From Clostridia bacterium (GTDB lineage Bacteria; Bacillota; Clostridia; Christensenellales; Borkfalkiaceae), in contig CAAGNQ010000010.1 of assembly GCA_900771345.1 (NCBI GenBank), positions 12,786 to 76,785 of the forward strand: a stretch of 64,000 nucleotides of DNA, read 5' to 3'. Positions 9,102-18,555 of this stretch are shown one piece after another (within the stretch, counting starts at the first letter, position 1; the number at the start of each line of letters is the position of its first letter). Below the pieces are notes generated by a model. That model was not told the DNA's origin. It saw only the letters and a list, made by a program, of their open reading frames with translations, and did no database searches. Made by a program: the position numbers and the translations under genes.

Positions 9102-10409
9102 TTAAAGAATATATTTTTTCAAATCTTTGCTCTTGTTTTCTCCAACAAATTTCTTCAATACGTACTCCCTGTCGATTATAACTTCCTTTTGCTCACTGCC
9201 GTCAGCATTAAAAGAAATCTCTTCAATAAGATTTTCCATAACCGTATGAAGACGCCTTGCACCGATATCCTCTCTCGTTGAGTTCATATCCTCTGAAATC
9301 CCTGCAATCTCGCTAATTGCCTCGTCGGTAAACTTTAATTGCACGCCGTCAACTTTAAGTAGGGTTGCATACTGCAAGGTTATTGCATTTTGAGGGGTGG
9401 TTAAAATTTCAATAAAATCTTTTTTGGTTAAACTTTTTAACTCTACGAGAATAGGAAATCTTCCTTGAAGTTCGGGAATTAAATCGCTTACCTTTGAAAC
9501 GTGGAAAGCACCTGCTGCAATAAACAAAATATAATCGGTTTTAATAGCGCCGTATTTTGTCATAACGGTTGAGCCTTCAACAATAGGCAAAATATCCCTT
9601 TGAACGCCCTCTCTCGAAACGTCCTGTCCACCACCCTTGTTGCTCTTTGCAGCAATCTTATCAATCTCGTCTATAAAGATAATGCCCTCGTTCTCTGCCC
9701 TACGAATAGCCTCTTCGTTAACCGAATCTTTATCAATCAGTTTGTCAGCCTCCTCGATAACGAGAAGTTTTCTTGCCTCTTTAACGGTTAGCCTTCTTCT
9801 CTTTTTCTTTTGAGGAATCATATCCCCGAAAATGCTTCCGATACTAATTTCTGCGCCACCTGGAACTAATTCCATAGGCTTTGGTTGGTCGGCTATCTCA
9901 ATTTCAATTACCTCGTTATCGTAATATCCCTTTTTAATGCCCTCTAAAATATTTTTTTCAAAAATATCTTGTGGGGTTTCGCCTCTATCTAGACGGCGAA
10001 CTTCTGCAACGATTTTTGCAAGTTTATTATCAACTATCGTCGTAGCCTTTTCGTTCACCTTATTAAATCTTTCTTCTTTTACTAGTCTTACTGCGCATTC
10101 AACTAGGTCACGAATCATTGACTCAACGTCCCTACCAACGTATCCTACCTCAGTATACTTTGTAGCCTCAACCTTAACGAACGGCGCGCTAACAAGTTTA
10201 GCAAGCCTTCTAGCAATCTCGGTTTTACCAACTCCGGTTGGACCTTTCATAATGATGTTTTTCGGTGTAATTTCCTCCATTTCGCTAACGGTCAACTGGC
10301 TTCTTCTATATCTGTTTCTAAGAGCAATGGCAACTGCCTTTTTAGCCTCGTCTTGCCCGATAATATATTTATCAAGTTCGGTAACTATTTGTTTTGGTGA
10401 TAAATTCAT
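9102..10409 (-). CDS. hslU: ATP-dependent protease ATPase subunit HslU (ClpY)
   Basis: A 435-aa AAA+ unfoldase that feeds substrates to HslV. Walker A is GPTGVGKT at residues 56-63, Walker B is the FIDEIDKI stretch near 245, the sensor and arginine-finger region around GRFPILVEL follows, and the C-terminus ends KKYIL, the tail that docks into HslV. The I-domain region (about 110-230) is present. It lies 9 bases after hslV with an AGGAGGGAAG leader, the conserved hslV-hslU order. Confidence 0.97.
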   Translation of the reverse strand: MNLSPKQIVTELDKYIIGQDEAKKAVAIALRNRYRRSQLTVSEMEEITPKNIIMKGPTGVGKTEIARRLAKLVSAPFVKVEATKYTEVGYVGRDVESMIRDLVECAVRLVKEERFNKVNEKATTIVDNKLAKIVAEVRRLDRGETPQDIFEKNILEGIKKGYYDNEVIEIEIADQPKPMELVPGGAEISIGSIFGDMIPQKKKRRRLTVKEARKLLVIEEADKLIDKDSVNEEAIRRAENEGIIFIDEIDKIAAKSNKGGGQDVSREGVQRDILPIVEGSTVMTKYGAIKTDYILFIAAGAFHVSKVSDLIPELQGRFPILVELKSLTKKDFIEILTTPQNAITLQYATLLKVDGVQLKFTDEAISEIAGISEDMNSTREDIGARRLHTVMENLIEEISFNADGSEQKEVIIDREYVLKKFVGENKSKDLKKYIL

Positions 10410-10418
10410 ACTTCCCTC

Positions 10419-10952
10419 CTAAATAATCTCACAAGTTATATGTTCGTTAGTGAAAACACAAATTTCGCTTGCAATTTTTAAGGATTTTGTTGCAATTTCT
10501 TCAGCCGAGTAGTCTGTTTCTTGTGAAAGCGCACGAGCAGCCGCCAAAGCATAATTTCCACCACTCCCGATTGCGCAAACTCCACCGTCCGGCTCGATAA
10601 CTTCGCCCGTTCCAGAAACAACTAGCAAGGTATCTTTATCGGCTGTTATCATCATAGCCTCTAACTTTCTAAACTTATCACTCCTCCAAAGTTCAGCAAG
10701 TTCAACGGCACTCCTCATTAGATTACCAGAATATTTATTAAGCATTTCTTCAAATCGTTCAGAAAGAGTAAAAGCGTCTGAAACAGAGCCTGCAAAACCT
10801 AAAATAACCTTGCCGTCGTATATTCTTCTAACCTTAACTGCGTTGCTCTTAAAAATTACCGATTGCGACATCGTAACCTGACCGTCGCCAGCGATAGCAG
10901 TCTTTCCCCCCTTCTTGACTGCGCAAATAGTCGTCCCCATAAATTCTTGCAT
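10419..10952 (-). CDS. hslV: ATP-dependent protease proteolytic subunit HslV (ClpQ)
   Basis: A 177-aa proteasome-beta-like protease. The catalytic threonine is residue 7 in GTTICAVKK, followed by AGDGQVT, so a six-residue propeptide must be removed if ATG 10952 is used. That start has an AGGAGA site at 7-base spacing; a second ATG four codons later would leave a two-residue propeptide. [14 protein letters not shown] near residue 127 is conserved. Threonine, rather than the serine of Bacillus ClpQ, is the nucleophile. Confidence 0.96.
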   Translation of the reverse strand: MQEFMGTTICAVKKGGKTAIAGDGQVTMSQSVIFKSNAVKVRRIYDGKVILGFAGSVSDAFTLSERFEEMLNKYSGNLMRSAVELAELWRSDKFRKLEAMMITADKDTLLVVSGTGEVIEPDGGVCAIGSGGNYALAAARALSQETDYSAEEIATKSLKIASEICVFTNEHITCEII

Positions 10953-10954
10953 AA

Positions 10955-12256
10955 TTAAATCTCCTTTATAAACTCATTAACTGCTTGTAAACTTCTTTCA
11001 GCCATAAGCCTTTTACGCTCTGCCTTATCCCTGATTACCCTATCAAGTGGTGGCAGAATTCCGAAGTTGGCGTTCATAGGCTGAAAATCTTTATTCTCTG
11101 TTGTAATATATCTAGCAAGCGAGCCTAAAACTGTTTTTTCACTAATAGGCGTAACCTCTTTCCCGTCAAGTTTTTGCTTTAGATAGATTGCGCTCATAAG
11201 CCCACTTCCTGCACTCTCAACGTACCCTTCAACACCTGTAATCTGCCCTGCAAAAAAGACCTTTCCATACTCCTTAAGTGAATAATCTTCTCTTAAAACT
11301 TTTGGCGAATTGATAAAAGTGTTTCTATGCATAACGCCGTATCTTAGGTACTCTGCGTTCTTAAGAGCAGGAATTATTGAAAACACTCGTTTTTGTTCAG
11401 GGAAAGTTAGATTGGTTTGAAAGCCTACCATATTATACATTTTTCCCTCGCCGTCTTCCTTTCTCAGTTGCAAACAAGCGTACGCCCATCTTCCCGTTTT
11501 CGGGTTAGTAAGCCCCACGGGTTTTAACGGACCAAATCTCAAAGTGTCCACCCCTCTTGACGCCATAACCTCAATCGGCATACATCCTTCAAAAATTTCT
11601 TTTTTTTCAAACTCGTGAAGTTTTGCCCTTTCAGCCAAAGTCAAAGCGTCCATAAACTCAAGGTATTCTTCCTTTGTCATAGGGCAGTTTATATGGTCGC
11701 CGTTACCCTTGTCGTATCTATCGCCAAAAAAGGCGTTTTCCATATCAATACTTTCAAAATCTACTATTGGTGCTGATGCATCGAAAAAGTGAAGCCCTCC
11801 ACCAACTAACTTTGAAATACTATCTGATAATTTTTGAGTCGTGAGAGGCCCGGTTGCAATAATACTAAACTCGTCCGTATCAATTTCGGTAACTTCCTCA
11901 CAACGAAAAGTAATATTTTTTTGTTCCTTTAGCCTGTTAGTTATATATGAAGAAAATTTCTCTCTATCCACAGCCAAAGCATTCCCTGCCGGCACTTTAG
12001 AATAGTCTGCCGCCTCCATCGTCAGCGAGCCTAAGAGCCTTAATTCTTCTTTTAATAGTCCTGCTGCATTCCCGAACACGTCGTTACTCTTTAAGGAGTT
12101 AGAACAAACGAGTTCGGCGTAATTTTCGCTCGTATGCGCAGGTGTAAACCAATTAGGTTTTATATCATAGAGTTCAACTTGCACGCCCCCTCTAGCCAAA
12201 TAATACGCCGATTCTGCCCCTGCAAGCCCTCCTCCTATAATCTTAATTTTTTTCAT
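10955..12256 (-). CDS. trmFO: Methylenetetrahydrofolate--tRNA (uracil-5-)-methyltransferase TrmFO
   Basis: A 433-aa flavoprotein that makes m5U54 in tRNA using methylene-THF and FADH2. The start chosen is the ATG at 12256, giving [10 protein letters not shown]; the open frame extends 16 codons upstream inside topA but lacks family similarity there. The FAD-binding GGGLAGAE loop is at residues 7-14. Conserved blocks such as [18 protein letters not shown] and [13 protein letters not shown] are present. The start overlaps the topA end by 14 bases. topA-trmFO-hslV-hslU order matches the Bacillus region but without xerC/codV between. Confidence 0.95.
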   Translation of the reverse strand: MKKIKIIGGGLAGAESAYYLARGGVQVELYDIKPNWFTPAHTSENYAELVCSNSLKSNDVFGNAAGLLKEELRLLGSLTMEAADYSKVPAGNALAVDREKFSSYITNRLKEQKNITFRCEEVTEIDTDEFSIIATGPLTTQKLSDSISKLVGGGLHFFDASAPIVDFESIDMENAFFGDRYDKGNGDHINCPMTKEEYLEFMDALTLAERAKLHEFEKKEIFEGCMPIEVMASRGVDTLRFGPLKPVGLTNPKTGRWAYACLQLRKEDGEGKMYNMVGFQTNLTFPEQKRVFSIIPALKNAEYLRYGVMHRNTFINSPKVLREDYSLKEYGKVFFAGQITGVEGYVESAGSGLMSAIYLKQKLDGKEVTPISEKTVLGSLARYITTENKDFQPMNANFGILPPLDRVIRDKAERKRLMAERSLQAVNEFIKEI

Positions 12257-14408
12257 TTTTATTAAAGCCACAATTCTTTGACGAACATTTAATCTTTCCG
12301 TCAACGTTTATTAAATATGCACCACATTGACTGCACTTTTCACCCGTTGGAATATCCCAACTCATAAACTTGCAGTTTGGATAACCCGAACAGCCGTAGA
12401 AAACTTTCCCACCCCTACTCATCATCTTCTTGGTAGGTCTGCCACATTCGGGGCAAGTGCCGACGCTTTCTGTTAAACTTATGGTATTATTACATTTTGG
12501 ATAATTACTGCAAGCGAGGAATTTTCCAAATTTGCCCTCCCTCTCAACCATCATAGCGCCACACTTCGCGCAAATCTTATCGGTTGGAATTACCACCTTT
12601 TCATTTACCGGCTTAATGTTTTGACAGGTTGGATAGTTACTGCACGCGTAATAATTGCCGTATTTTCCACTGTTAATAATCATTGGCGCCCCACACTTAT
12701 CGCATAAAACGTCGGTAACCTTTGACTTTCTCAACTGCTCTTCAAACGGCGTGTAAAAATCAGCAATCAATTTATGCCAGTCCTTTCCACCCTCGCCGAT
12801 ATCGTCAAGTTTATCTTCCATAGTAGCCGTAAACTTTATGCTCATAACGTCAGGGAAATACTTAACCAAAAAGTCGATAAGTTGATAACTTATAGGGTTT
12901 GGAAGAAGATATTTTTTTTCCTTTTTAACGTACTCTCTCTTTTTGTCCGAAAGTTTTGCCATAATAGTCGCATAAGTTGACGGTCTACCTATCCCCTCTT
13001 GCTCCATCGCCTTAATTAATGTTGCCTCAGTGTATCTTACAGGAGGTTTGGTAAACTTTTGTTCTTTTGTTATTCCGTTTAGTTGAAGTTGTTCACCCTC
13101 AATCATACTAGGCAAAAGAGCGTTGCCACCTTCCTCGTCATCTTCCTTTTTAGTATCGTCGTAAACAACGGTGTACCCCTTAAACACAAGGGTTTTTCCA
13201 CTAGTTTTAAGTAGGTAATCTGATGCGCCTACTTCTACGGACACGCTATCATATTTTGCTTCAGCCATTTGCGAAGCAATAAATCGGTCGTAAATTAGTT
13301 TATATAACCTATATTGATTTTTATCCAAAACACCCGTTAAACTTTCAGGCGTTAACCTTATATCAATAGGACGGATTGCTTCGTGGGCGTCCTGCGCGTC
13401 CTTTTTTGTTCTATACACGTTTGGTTTTTCAGGCAGATATTTATCCCCGTAAGTTTGGCTTATGAACGAAAGCGCTTGCTTTTGCGCTTCGGCTGAAATT
13501 CTAACCGAGTCCGTTCTCATATAGGTTATTAACGCCAAATGCCCTTTAGGTGTTTCAACGCCCTCGTATAGCCTTTGTGCAATCTGCATTATTTGAGGAG
13601 CAGAAAGATTTAATCTAATCGAGCCGTCCTGTTGCAAAGTACTAGTTATATAAGGTGCAGGCGCGTGCGATTTAACAAGCGCCTTTTTTACGCTTTTAAC
13701 AAAGAATGTTGAGTTTTTTAGTTCTGTTTCAACTGCATTTGCCTCTTCTGCGCTTGAAGGTTTAAACTTTTTTCCTGCCTTTTCGGTTAATAGCACCTTA
13801 AACGCACTTTTAGAATAAGGATTAACGTCAGCCTTTAAATTCCAGTATTCAACCGGCTTAAAAGCAGTTATTTCACGCTCTCTGTCAACCACCATTTTAA
13901 GCGCAACCGATTGAACTCTGCCTGCCGAAAGATTATCATTAAGCCTTGAAGATGCTGCTGGCGAAATGGTATAGCCAACTATTCTATCCAAAACTCGCCT
14001 TGCTTGTTGAGCATCAACTAAGTTCATGTCTATTTTTCTAGGTTTAGAAAGAGCAAGTTTAACAGCCTTTTCAGAAATCTCGTTAAACACGATTCTGTTC
14101 GCCTCTTGCTCGTCAAGCCCCAAAACTTCTGCTAAGTGCCAAGAAATAGCCTCTCCCTCTCTATCAGGGTCGGTTGCGAGATAAATTTTATCTGCTTTTT
14201 TAGCACTGTCGGTAAGTTTTTTTATATCCTGTTTCTTTTCTGGAGCAATAACGTAATGAGGCTCAAAATTGTTGGCAATGCTTACCCCCATATAGTTTAC
14301 GGGTAAATCTCTAATATGCCCTTTTGATGCCACAACAGAATACTCGCCTTTAAGAAATTTTTCTATTGTTTTGGCTTTATGTGGTGACTCGACTATTATT
14401 AGTTGCAT
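12243..14408 (-). CDS. topA: DNA topoisomerase I TopA
   Basis: A 721-aa type IA topoisomerase that relaxes negative supercoils. The Toprim domain spans about residues 1-110 (IVESPHKAKTIEKFL, and DPDREGEAI at 80-88). The catalytic tyrosine is Y296 in ITYMRTDS. Four C4 zinc-ribbon modules fill the C-terminus from about residue 565, three with the CSNYPxC or CSGYPNC pattern. It starts one base before the dprA stop with a GGAGG site inside dprA. Confidence 0.97.
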   Translation of the reverse strand: MQLIIVESPHKAKTIEKFLKGEYSVVASKGHIRDLPVNYMGVSIANNFEPHYVIAPEKKQDIKKLTDSAKKADKIYLATDPDREGEAISWHLAEVLGLDEQEANRIVFNEISEKAVKLALSKPRKIDMNLVDAQQARRVLDRIVGYTISPAASSRLNDNLSAGRVQSVALKMVVDREREITAFKPVEYWNLKADVNPYSKSAFKVLLTEKAGKKFKPSSAEEANAVETELKNSTFFVKSVKKALVKSHAPAPYITSTLQQDGSIRLNLSAPQIMQIAQRLYEGVETPKGHLALITYMRTDSVRISAEAQKQALSFISQTYGDKYLPEKPNVYRTKKDAQDAHEAIRPIDIRLTPESLTGVLDKNQYRLYKLIYDRFIASQMAEAKYDSVSVEVGASDYLLKTSGKTLVFKGYTVVYDDTKKEDDEEGGNALLPSMIEGEQLQLNGITKEQKFTKPPVRYTEATLIKAMEQEGIGRPSTYATIMAKLSDKKREYVKKEKKYLLPNPISYQLIDFLVKYFPDVMSIKFTATMEDKLDDIGEGGKDWHKLIADFYTPFEEQLRKSKVTDVLCDKCGAPMIINSGKYGNYYACSNYPTCQNIKPVNEKVVIPTDKICAKCGAMMVEREGKFGKFLACSNYPKCNNTISLTESVGTCPECGRPTKKMMSRGGKVFYGCSGYPNCKFMSWDIPTGEKCSQCGAYLINVDGKIKCSSKNCGFNKNEKN

Positions 14409-15512
14409 TTATACCTCCAAATCTTTTCGAGCAAGCCCGAAAACGTTCCCACTTTTTACCACTATTCCCTTTATTTCAAGAATAGATAAAATAGGTGTAA
14501 TCATAAAACTTTGTTTATCAAGCGCCTTAGCGATTTTATCAATATGAAGTTCGCCGTTACTTAACGCTTTAACTATATCCTTTTCCTGAGCACTTAACTC
14601 TATCTTCTGTTTTTCTTTTTCTTCCCAGCCGTAGAAATTCAAAATATCTTTTGGGCTATCGGTTAAACTTGCTCCTCTTTTAATGAGGTCGTTACAACCT
14701 GCCCCACAACTAATCCCCACGCTATACGGCAGGCAAAAAACTTCTTTGCTAAGTTCAACGGCGTAATCAGCAGTGTAAAGCGTTCCACTCTTTTGGCCAC
14801 CACTGACTACTAAAACGCCCTTTCCAAGCCCTGCGATTATCCTGTTCCTTACCGGAAAATGATAAGGCATAGGCACAACGGTCGGTGGGAATTCACTAAG
14901 AACTAATCCACCACTTTTAATAACCTCTTCCATTAAACCTATATTGCTCTTTGGATAGATATTATCAAAACCACCTGCAATAACTGAAATTGCGCCCTTT
15001 TTATTTTGAACGGCGCTTTCTAGAACTGCCGTGTCAACCCCCTCTGCTATACCCGTAACGAGAGTAACGCCTGCATCAATTAGCGCTGATGCGTAACTTT
15101 TTGCAAGGCTAATTGAGAGTGGAATATTCTTTCTGCTACCTACGATAGAGAAAGTATTCTTTTCGTGCAAAAGTTTTTCTTCACCCTTATAGTATAAAAC
15201 TAACGGTGGGCAGTTGACTTCCTTTAAGCCTTGAGGGTAGTCCTCCGAAACGATAGTGAGCGCGTTTATTCCTCTACTCGCTAGCCCGTCCATAACAAAT
15301 CTTAAATATTCTGCATTTGCCGAGCCTAAAAGGGTGGAGTATTCTTTTTGACCGATTGCACTCTCGATATAATCCTTATTATCGGATAAAAACTTTTTAA
15401 TTTCCGTGCTATCGTTTATCTTTTTATAAAGTTCACTCTTATGTTTATACTCAAGCCCCAAAAAACTGTCAAGCCAGATTAAACACAATTCGCTTTTGGT
15501 ATACTTCTTCAT
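14409..15512 (-). CDS. dprA: DNA-processing protein DprA (Smf)
   Basis: A 367-aa single-stranded-DNA binding protein that loads RecA in natural transformation and is widely kept in bacteria. The Rossmann-like core shows SIVGSRK (about 122-128), GVTLVTGIAEGVDTAVLESA and SGTLYTADYAVELSKEVF. A C-terminal winged-helix domain (about 300-360) is present. It lies 2 bases after comM and immediately before topA, the same neighbourhood as in Bacillus. Confidence 0.95.
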   Translation of the reverse strand: MKKYTKSELCLIWLDSFLGLEYKHKSELYKKINDSTEIKKFLSDNKDYIESAIGQKEYSTLLGSANAEYLRFVMDGLASRGINALTIVSEDYPQGLKEVNCPPLVLYYKGEEKLLHEKNTFSIVGSRKNIPLSISLAKSYASALIDAGVTLVTGIAEGVDTAVLESAVQNKKGAISVIAGGFDNIYPKSNIGLMEEVIKSGGLVLSEFPPTVVPMPYHFPVRNRIIAGLGKGVLVVSGGQKSGTLYTADYAVELSKEVFCLPYSVGISCGAGCNDLIKRGASLTDSPKDILNFYGWEEKEKQKIELSAQEKDIVKALSNGELHIDKIAKALDKQSFMITPILSILEIKGIVVKSGNVFGLARKDLEV

Positions 15513-15514
15513 AA

Positions 15515-17026
15515 TTATGAATGCCTATAACTCACTGCCTCTAAAATATGCTCTGGTCTAATATCGTCATAAAGTTCCATATCGGCAATAGTTCTTGCGA
15601 CCTTTATTATTCTGCTTCTTGCTCTCGGCGATAGGTGAAGAGACTCGTAAGCATTTTTTAATATGTTTTCACATTCTATCGTCAACTTACAATATTTTGC
15701 AATGTGCTTTTCGCCCATATCGGCGTTAGTATTAATCTTATCTTGGCTAAATCTATTTTTCTGTATAAGCCTCGTTCTATTAACCCTTTGCTTAACAGCC
15801 TCTGAACTTTCGGCAAGTTGTTCGGTAACGAGTTCTGTATATTTAACCTCGTCAACGTTAACTTGGATATCTATCCTATCAAGAAGAGGACCGGAAATTC
15901 TAGCCTTATACTTCTCTATCTGTGAAGAGGTGCACTTACACACTCTTTCACTTGAACCGTAATTCCCACAAGGGCAAGGGTTCATACTGCCACAGAGCAT
16001 AAAGTTCGCAGGATAACTAACGTTTCCTGAGGCTCTTGACACACTAATAACCCCATCCTCTAACGGCTGGCGCAGAACTTCTAGGGTTGCTCTCGAATAT
16101 TCAGGCATTTCATCTAAAAACAAAACGCCATTATGCGCAAGGCTTATCTCACCCGGTCTTAACTTTGAGCCACCACCTGCCATCGAAACGGTACTCGCCG
16201 TGTGGTGAGGGCTTCTAAACGGCCTAGTATAGACTATTCCGTCAGTATCTTTAAGTAACCCTGCAACAGAATGAATCTTGGTGGTTTCCAGCGCCTCGTC
16301 AAAACTCATATCAGGCATAATGGTAGGAATACACTTTGCAAGCATAGTTTTTCCAGTACCTGGCGCACCCACAAATAACAGATTATGCCCACCTGAAACA
16401 GCCACTTCTAACGCTCTTTTTGCCACAGTTTGTCCTTTCACGAGTGACAAATCTATATCGTACTTATTTTGATTTGAATGACTAGTATACTCGAATTTTT
16501 GAATTTTTTCGATAGGCTTTAAGCCCGAAAGATGGTCTATAACCTCGGTTAAACTCTCTGCTGGATAAACTTCTGCTCCAACTGCAAAGGAGGCTTCTTT
16601 TTCATTGCCTTTAGGAAGAATAAATTTTTTATAACCTAAACCGATAGCAGAAATAAGAATAGGCAAAACGCCGTTAATTCTTCTTAAACTGCCGTCTAGA
16701 GACAACTCGCCTAAAAAGATAACCCCGTCCGTATCGCTAACTATTTGCGCACTTGCTTTGAGAACGCCTATTGCTAAGGCTAAATCTAAATACGAGCCTT
16801 CTTTTTTAATATCGGCAGGGGCAAGATTAGCAGTAATTTTTTTGGTGGGCATTGCCCTTCCACTGTTTTTGAGAGCAGAGCGCACGCGTTCTTTGGATTC
16901 CTTAACAGCAGTATCAGCAAGTCCAACAACTTCAAAAGCAGGAAGCCCGTTATTAACGTCAACCTCAACGTTAACCAAAACTCCCGTTAAACCTATTAAA
17001 GCGTAACTTAAAATCTTTGCTATCAT
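15515..17026 (-). CDS. comM: YifB/ComM-family Mg-chelatase-like AAA+ ATPase
   Basis: A 503-aa protein with an N-terminal Lon-protease-like ChlI domain (about 1-170) and a C-terminal AAA+ Mg-chelatase domain. Walker A GAPGTGKT is at residues 220-227; the Walker B region LFLDEMPEYSR and the CGSMNPCPCGNYG cysteine motif are visible further on. ComM is a branch-migration helicase that promotes recombination during transformation in some species. Pairing with dprA suggests DNA uptake or recombination, although no uptake machinery is visible in the window. Confidence 0.9.
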   Translation of the reverse strand: MIAKILSYALIGLTGVLVNVEVDVNNGLPAFEVVGLADTAVKESKERVRSALKNSGRAMPTKKITANLAPADIKKEGSYLDLALAIGVLKASAQIVSDTDGVIFLGELSLDGSLRRINGVLPILISAIGLGYKKFILPKGNEKEASFAVGAEVYPAESLTEVIDHLSGLKPIEKIQKFEYTSHSNQNKYDIDLSLVKGQTVAKRALEVAVSGGHNLLFVGAPGTGKTMLAKCIPTIMPDMSFDEALETTKIHSVAGLLKDTDGIVYTRPFRSPHHTASTVSMAGGGSKLRPGEISLAHNGVLFLDEMPEYSRATLEVLRQPLEDGVISVSRASGNVSYPANFMLCGSMNPCPCGNYGSSERVCKCTSSQIEKYKARISGPLLDRIDIQVNVDEVKYTELVTEQLAESSEAVKQRVNRTRLIQKNRFSQDKINTNADMGEKHIAKYCKLTIECENILKNAYESLHLSPRARSRIIKVARTIADMELYDDIRPEHILEAVSYRHS

Positions 17027-17081
17027 TTGCTCTCCCTTTGCTATATGTCCCCATTATAATTAAAATATTCGCTATTATATT

Positions 17082-17110
17082 ATTATATATTATTTTATTA
17101 TAAAAGTAAA
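17082..17110 (-). promoter_or_regulatory. Probable promoter of comM-dprA-topA operon
   Basis: TTTACT, a 17-base spacer and TATAAT read leftward, in an extremely AT-rich spacer between rplS and comM. Other TATAAT-like boxes overlap nearby, so the exact site is uncertain. Confidence 0.45.
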
Positions 17111-17136
17111 CTTAATATTAGGAACTTTTAAAGAAA

Positions 17137-17164
17137 AAGAACTTACAGCACTCTGTAAGTTCTT
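17137..17164 (-). terminator. Intrinsic terminator after rplS
   Basis: A perfect 12-bp stem AAGAACTTACAG / CTGTAAGTTCTT with a 4-base loop, followed leftward by a T-rich tract (TTTCTTT). It separates rplS from the comM promoter. Confidence 0.85.
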
Positions 17165-17171
17165 GTTTTTA

Positions 17172-17519
17172 CTATCTTGCGATTTCTTTTACCTTAGCAG
17201 CCTTTCCTGTTCTTGCTCTTAGGTAGTAGAGTTTTGCACGACGAACTTTGCCTCGTCTAACAACTTGAATGTCTGCAACCTTTGGCGAGTGGATAGGGAA
17301 AGTCTTTTCAACACCAACACCGAAAGAAATTCTTCTAACGGTAAAGGTTTCTGAAATGCCCCCGTGCTTTCTTGCGATAACGATACCTTCGAAAGCTTGC
17401 AACCTCTCTCTGTCACCTTCAATAACCTTAATCATTACCTTTACGGTATCACCAACATTAAACTCAGGAACGTTTGTTTTTACGTTCTCTTGATTGATAG
17501 CCTCAATTATGCTACTCAT
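17172..17519 (-). CDS. rplS: 50S ribosomal protein L19
   Basis: A 115-aa ribosomal protein at the 30S-50S interface. The sequence [41 protein letters not shown] and [24 protein letters not shown] is typical L19 along its whole length. CGGAGGTAAAAGCAAATG gives a strong start. It appears to be its own transcription unit, with a promoter upstream and a terminator downstream. In many Firmicutes rplS directly follows trmD; here rbgA, rnhB and yraN lie in between. Confidence 0.97.
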   Translation of the reverse strand: MSSIIEAINQENVKTNVPEFNVGDTVKVMIKVIEGDRERLQAFEGIVIARKHGGISETFTVRRISFGVGVEKTFPIHSPKVADIQVVRRGKVRRAKLYYLRARTGKAAKVKEIAR

Positions 17520-17542
17520 TTGCTTTTACCTCCGATTTATTT

Positions 17543-17598
17543 AGCGTTCATTGTCATCTTAAAATATAGTTTTATGCAAGAGGAACGCTCAAAGCGTT
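17543..17598 (-). promoter_or_regulatory. Candidate L19 autoregulatory leader
   Basis: On the leftward transcript AACGCU (17598-17593), AGCGUUC (17589-17583) and GAACGCU (17549-17543) give two mutually exclusive stems, the second of which lies close to the ribosome binding site. Ribosomal protein L19 leaders are known in Firmicutes; whether this matches that family was judged only by position and alternative pairing. The predicted start of transcription falls at or near the first arm, which weakens the case. Confidence 0.3.
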
Positions 17599-17602
17599 TT
17601 AT

Positions 17603-17631
17603 ATATTACCATATTTTTTTACTTTTTGCAA
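17603..17631 (-). promoter_or_regulatory. Probable rplS promoter
   Basis: TTGCAA, 17-base spacer, TAATAT reading leftward, with transcription expected to start near 17596. Each box matches four of six consensus positions. Confidence 0.45.
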
Positions 17632-17636
17632 GCGTT

Positions 17637-18002
17637 TTACATACAAAAAGCGTCAATAATATGATTTATTTGCCCATTTTCTATTTCCACAACGTCGAAC
17701 CTGCATTCTGCGTCCAAAAGTTGGTTTTTTTGCAAGTATTCTTTTGCGATTAAAAAATATTTTTCTTGTTTTTTTCTATTTACTGCCTCACTCGGCTCGC
17801 CAAAAGCGTCGCTAGAGCGAGTTTTAACCTCAATAAAAACTATTACCTCACCGTCTTTTGCGATTATATCTGCCTCGCCAAAATGAGTTTTATAGTTTGT
17901 GGCTAATATCTTATATTCTTTCTTTTTCAAAAACTCGGCTGTCTTTATTTCGCCGGCTCTACCCAGAAATTTTTTATAAAAGTTTTTCTGTGCAATCTGC
18001 AA
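17637..18002 (-). CDS. YraN/UPF0102-family putative endonuclease
   Basis: A 121-aa protein with the restriction-endonuclease-like fold of UPF0102. The motif GRAGEIKTAEFLKKK near residue 14, then GEADIIAKDGEVIVFIEVKTRSS (about 43-65), carries the D, E and ExK residues of the nuclease core. The start is a TTG at 18002 preceded by AAGGAG with 8-base spacing, lying inside the end of rnhB; no ATG exists before the conserved core. The overlap with rnhB is 58 bases in another frame. Cellular role is unknown for the family. Confidence 0.82.
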   Translation of the reverse strand: MQIAQKNFYKKFLGRAGEIKTAEFLKKKEYKILATNYKTHFGEADIIAKDGEVIVFIEVKTRSSDAFGEPSEAVNRKKQEKYFLIAKEYLQKNQLLDAECRFDVVEIENGQINHIIDAFCM

Positions 18003-18553
18003 GGTCCTATCTCCTTGATTTTTTCTATATGACTTTTGGTTCCGTATCCTTTGTGCTTTTCAAAGGCATACTCTGGGAAATTTTTGGATTGCTCTATCAT
18101 AAGATTATCCCTATAAACCTTTGCAAGTATCGAGGCGCAACCTATCGTATAACTTTTTAAGTCGCCCTTAACTATATACTCAGCGTTTATCGGAAGATTA
18201 GTATCCACTCCGTCAACAAGCGTTATATCGGGCTTAATCTTTAAGCCCAAAACTGCCTCCGTCATGCATTTTTTAACAGCGTTTAAAATATTAATTTGGT
18301 CGATTTCCTCTTGCGAAACCTCAAAGATGGAATAACTCAGCGCCCTTTCTTTTATTAACTTAGCGTACTCCTCTCTCTTTTTTTCCGAGAGTTTTTTACT
18401 ATCCGTTATTCCCTCTATAATATCGCTTTCGGGCATAATAACTGCCGCACATACAACAGGGCCAGCAAGTGGACCTCTGCCCACCTCGTCTACGCCTGCA
18501 ATATATTTAAAACCCTTTTCTAAATACCTTCTTTCGTATTCAAAATTATCCAT
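17945..18553 (-). CDS. rnhB: Ribonuclease HII RnhB
   Basis: A 202-aa RNase HII that nicks DNA at embedded ribonucleotides. The active-site block GVDEVGRGPLAGPVVCAAV (about residues 19-37) holds the DEVGRG signature; TDSKKLSEKKRE, DGVDTNLP and ASILAKVYRD follow. HKGYGTKSHIEKIKEIG near the C-terminus is conserved. The 3' end overlaps yraN. It begins 3 bases after the rbgA stop. Confidence 0.96.
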   Translation of the reverse strand: MDNFEYERRYLEKGFKYIAGVDEVGRGPLAGPVVCAAVIMPESDIIEGITDSKKLSEKKREEYAKLIKERALSYSIFEVSQEEIDQINILNAVKKCMTEAVLGLKIKPDITLVDGVDTNLPINAEYIVKGDLKSYTIGCASILAKVYRDNLMIEQSKNFPEYAFEKHKGYGTKSHIEKIKEIGPCRLHRKTFIKNFWVEPAK

Positions 18554-18555
18554 AC

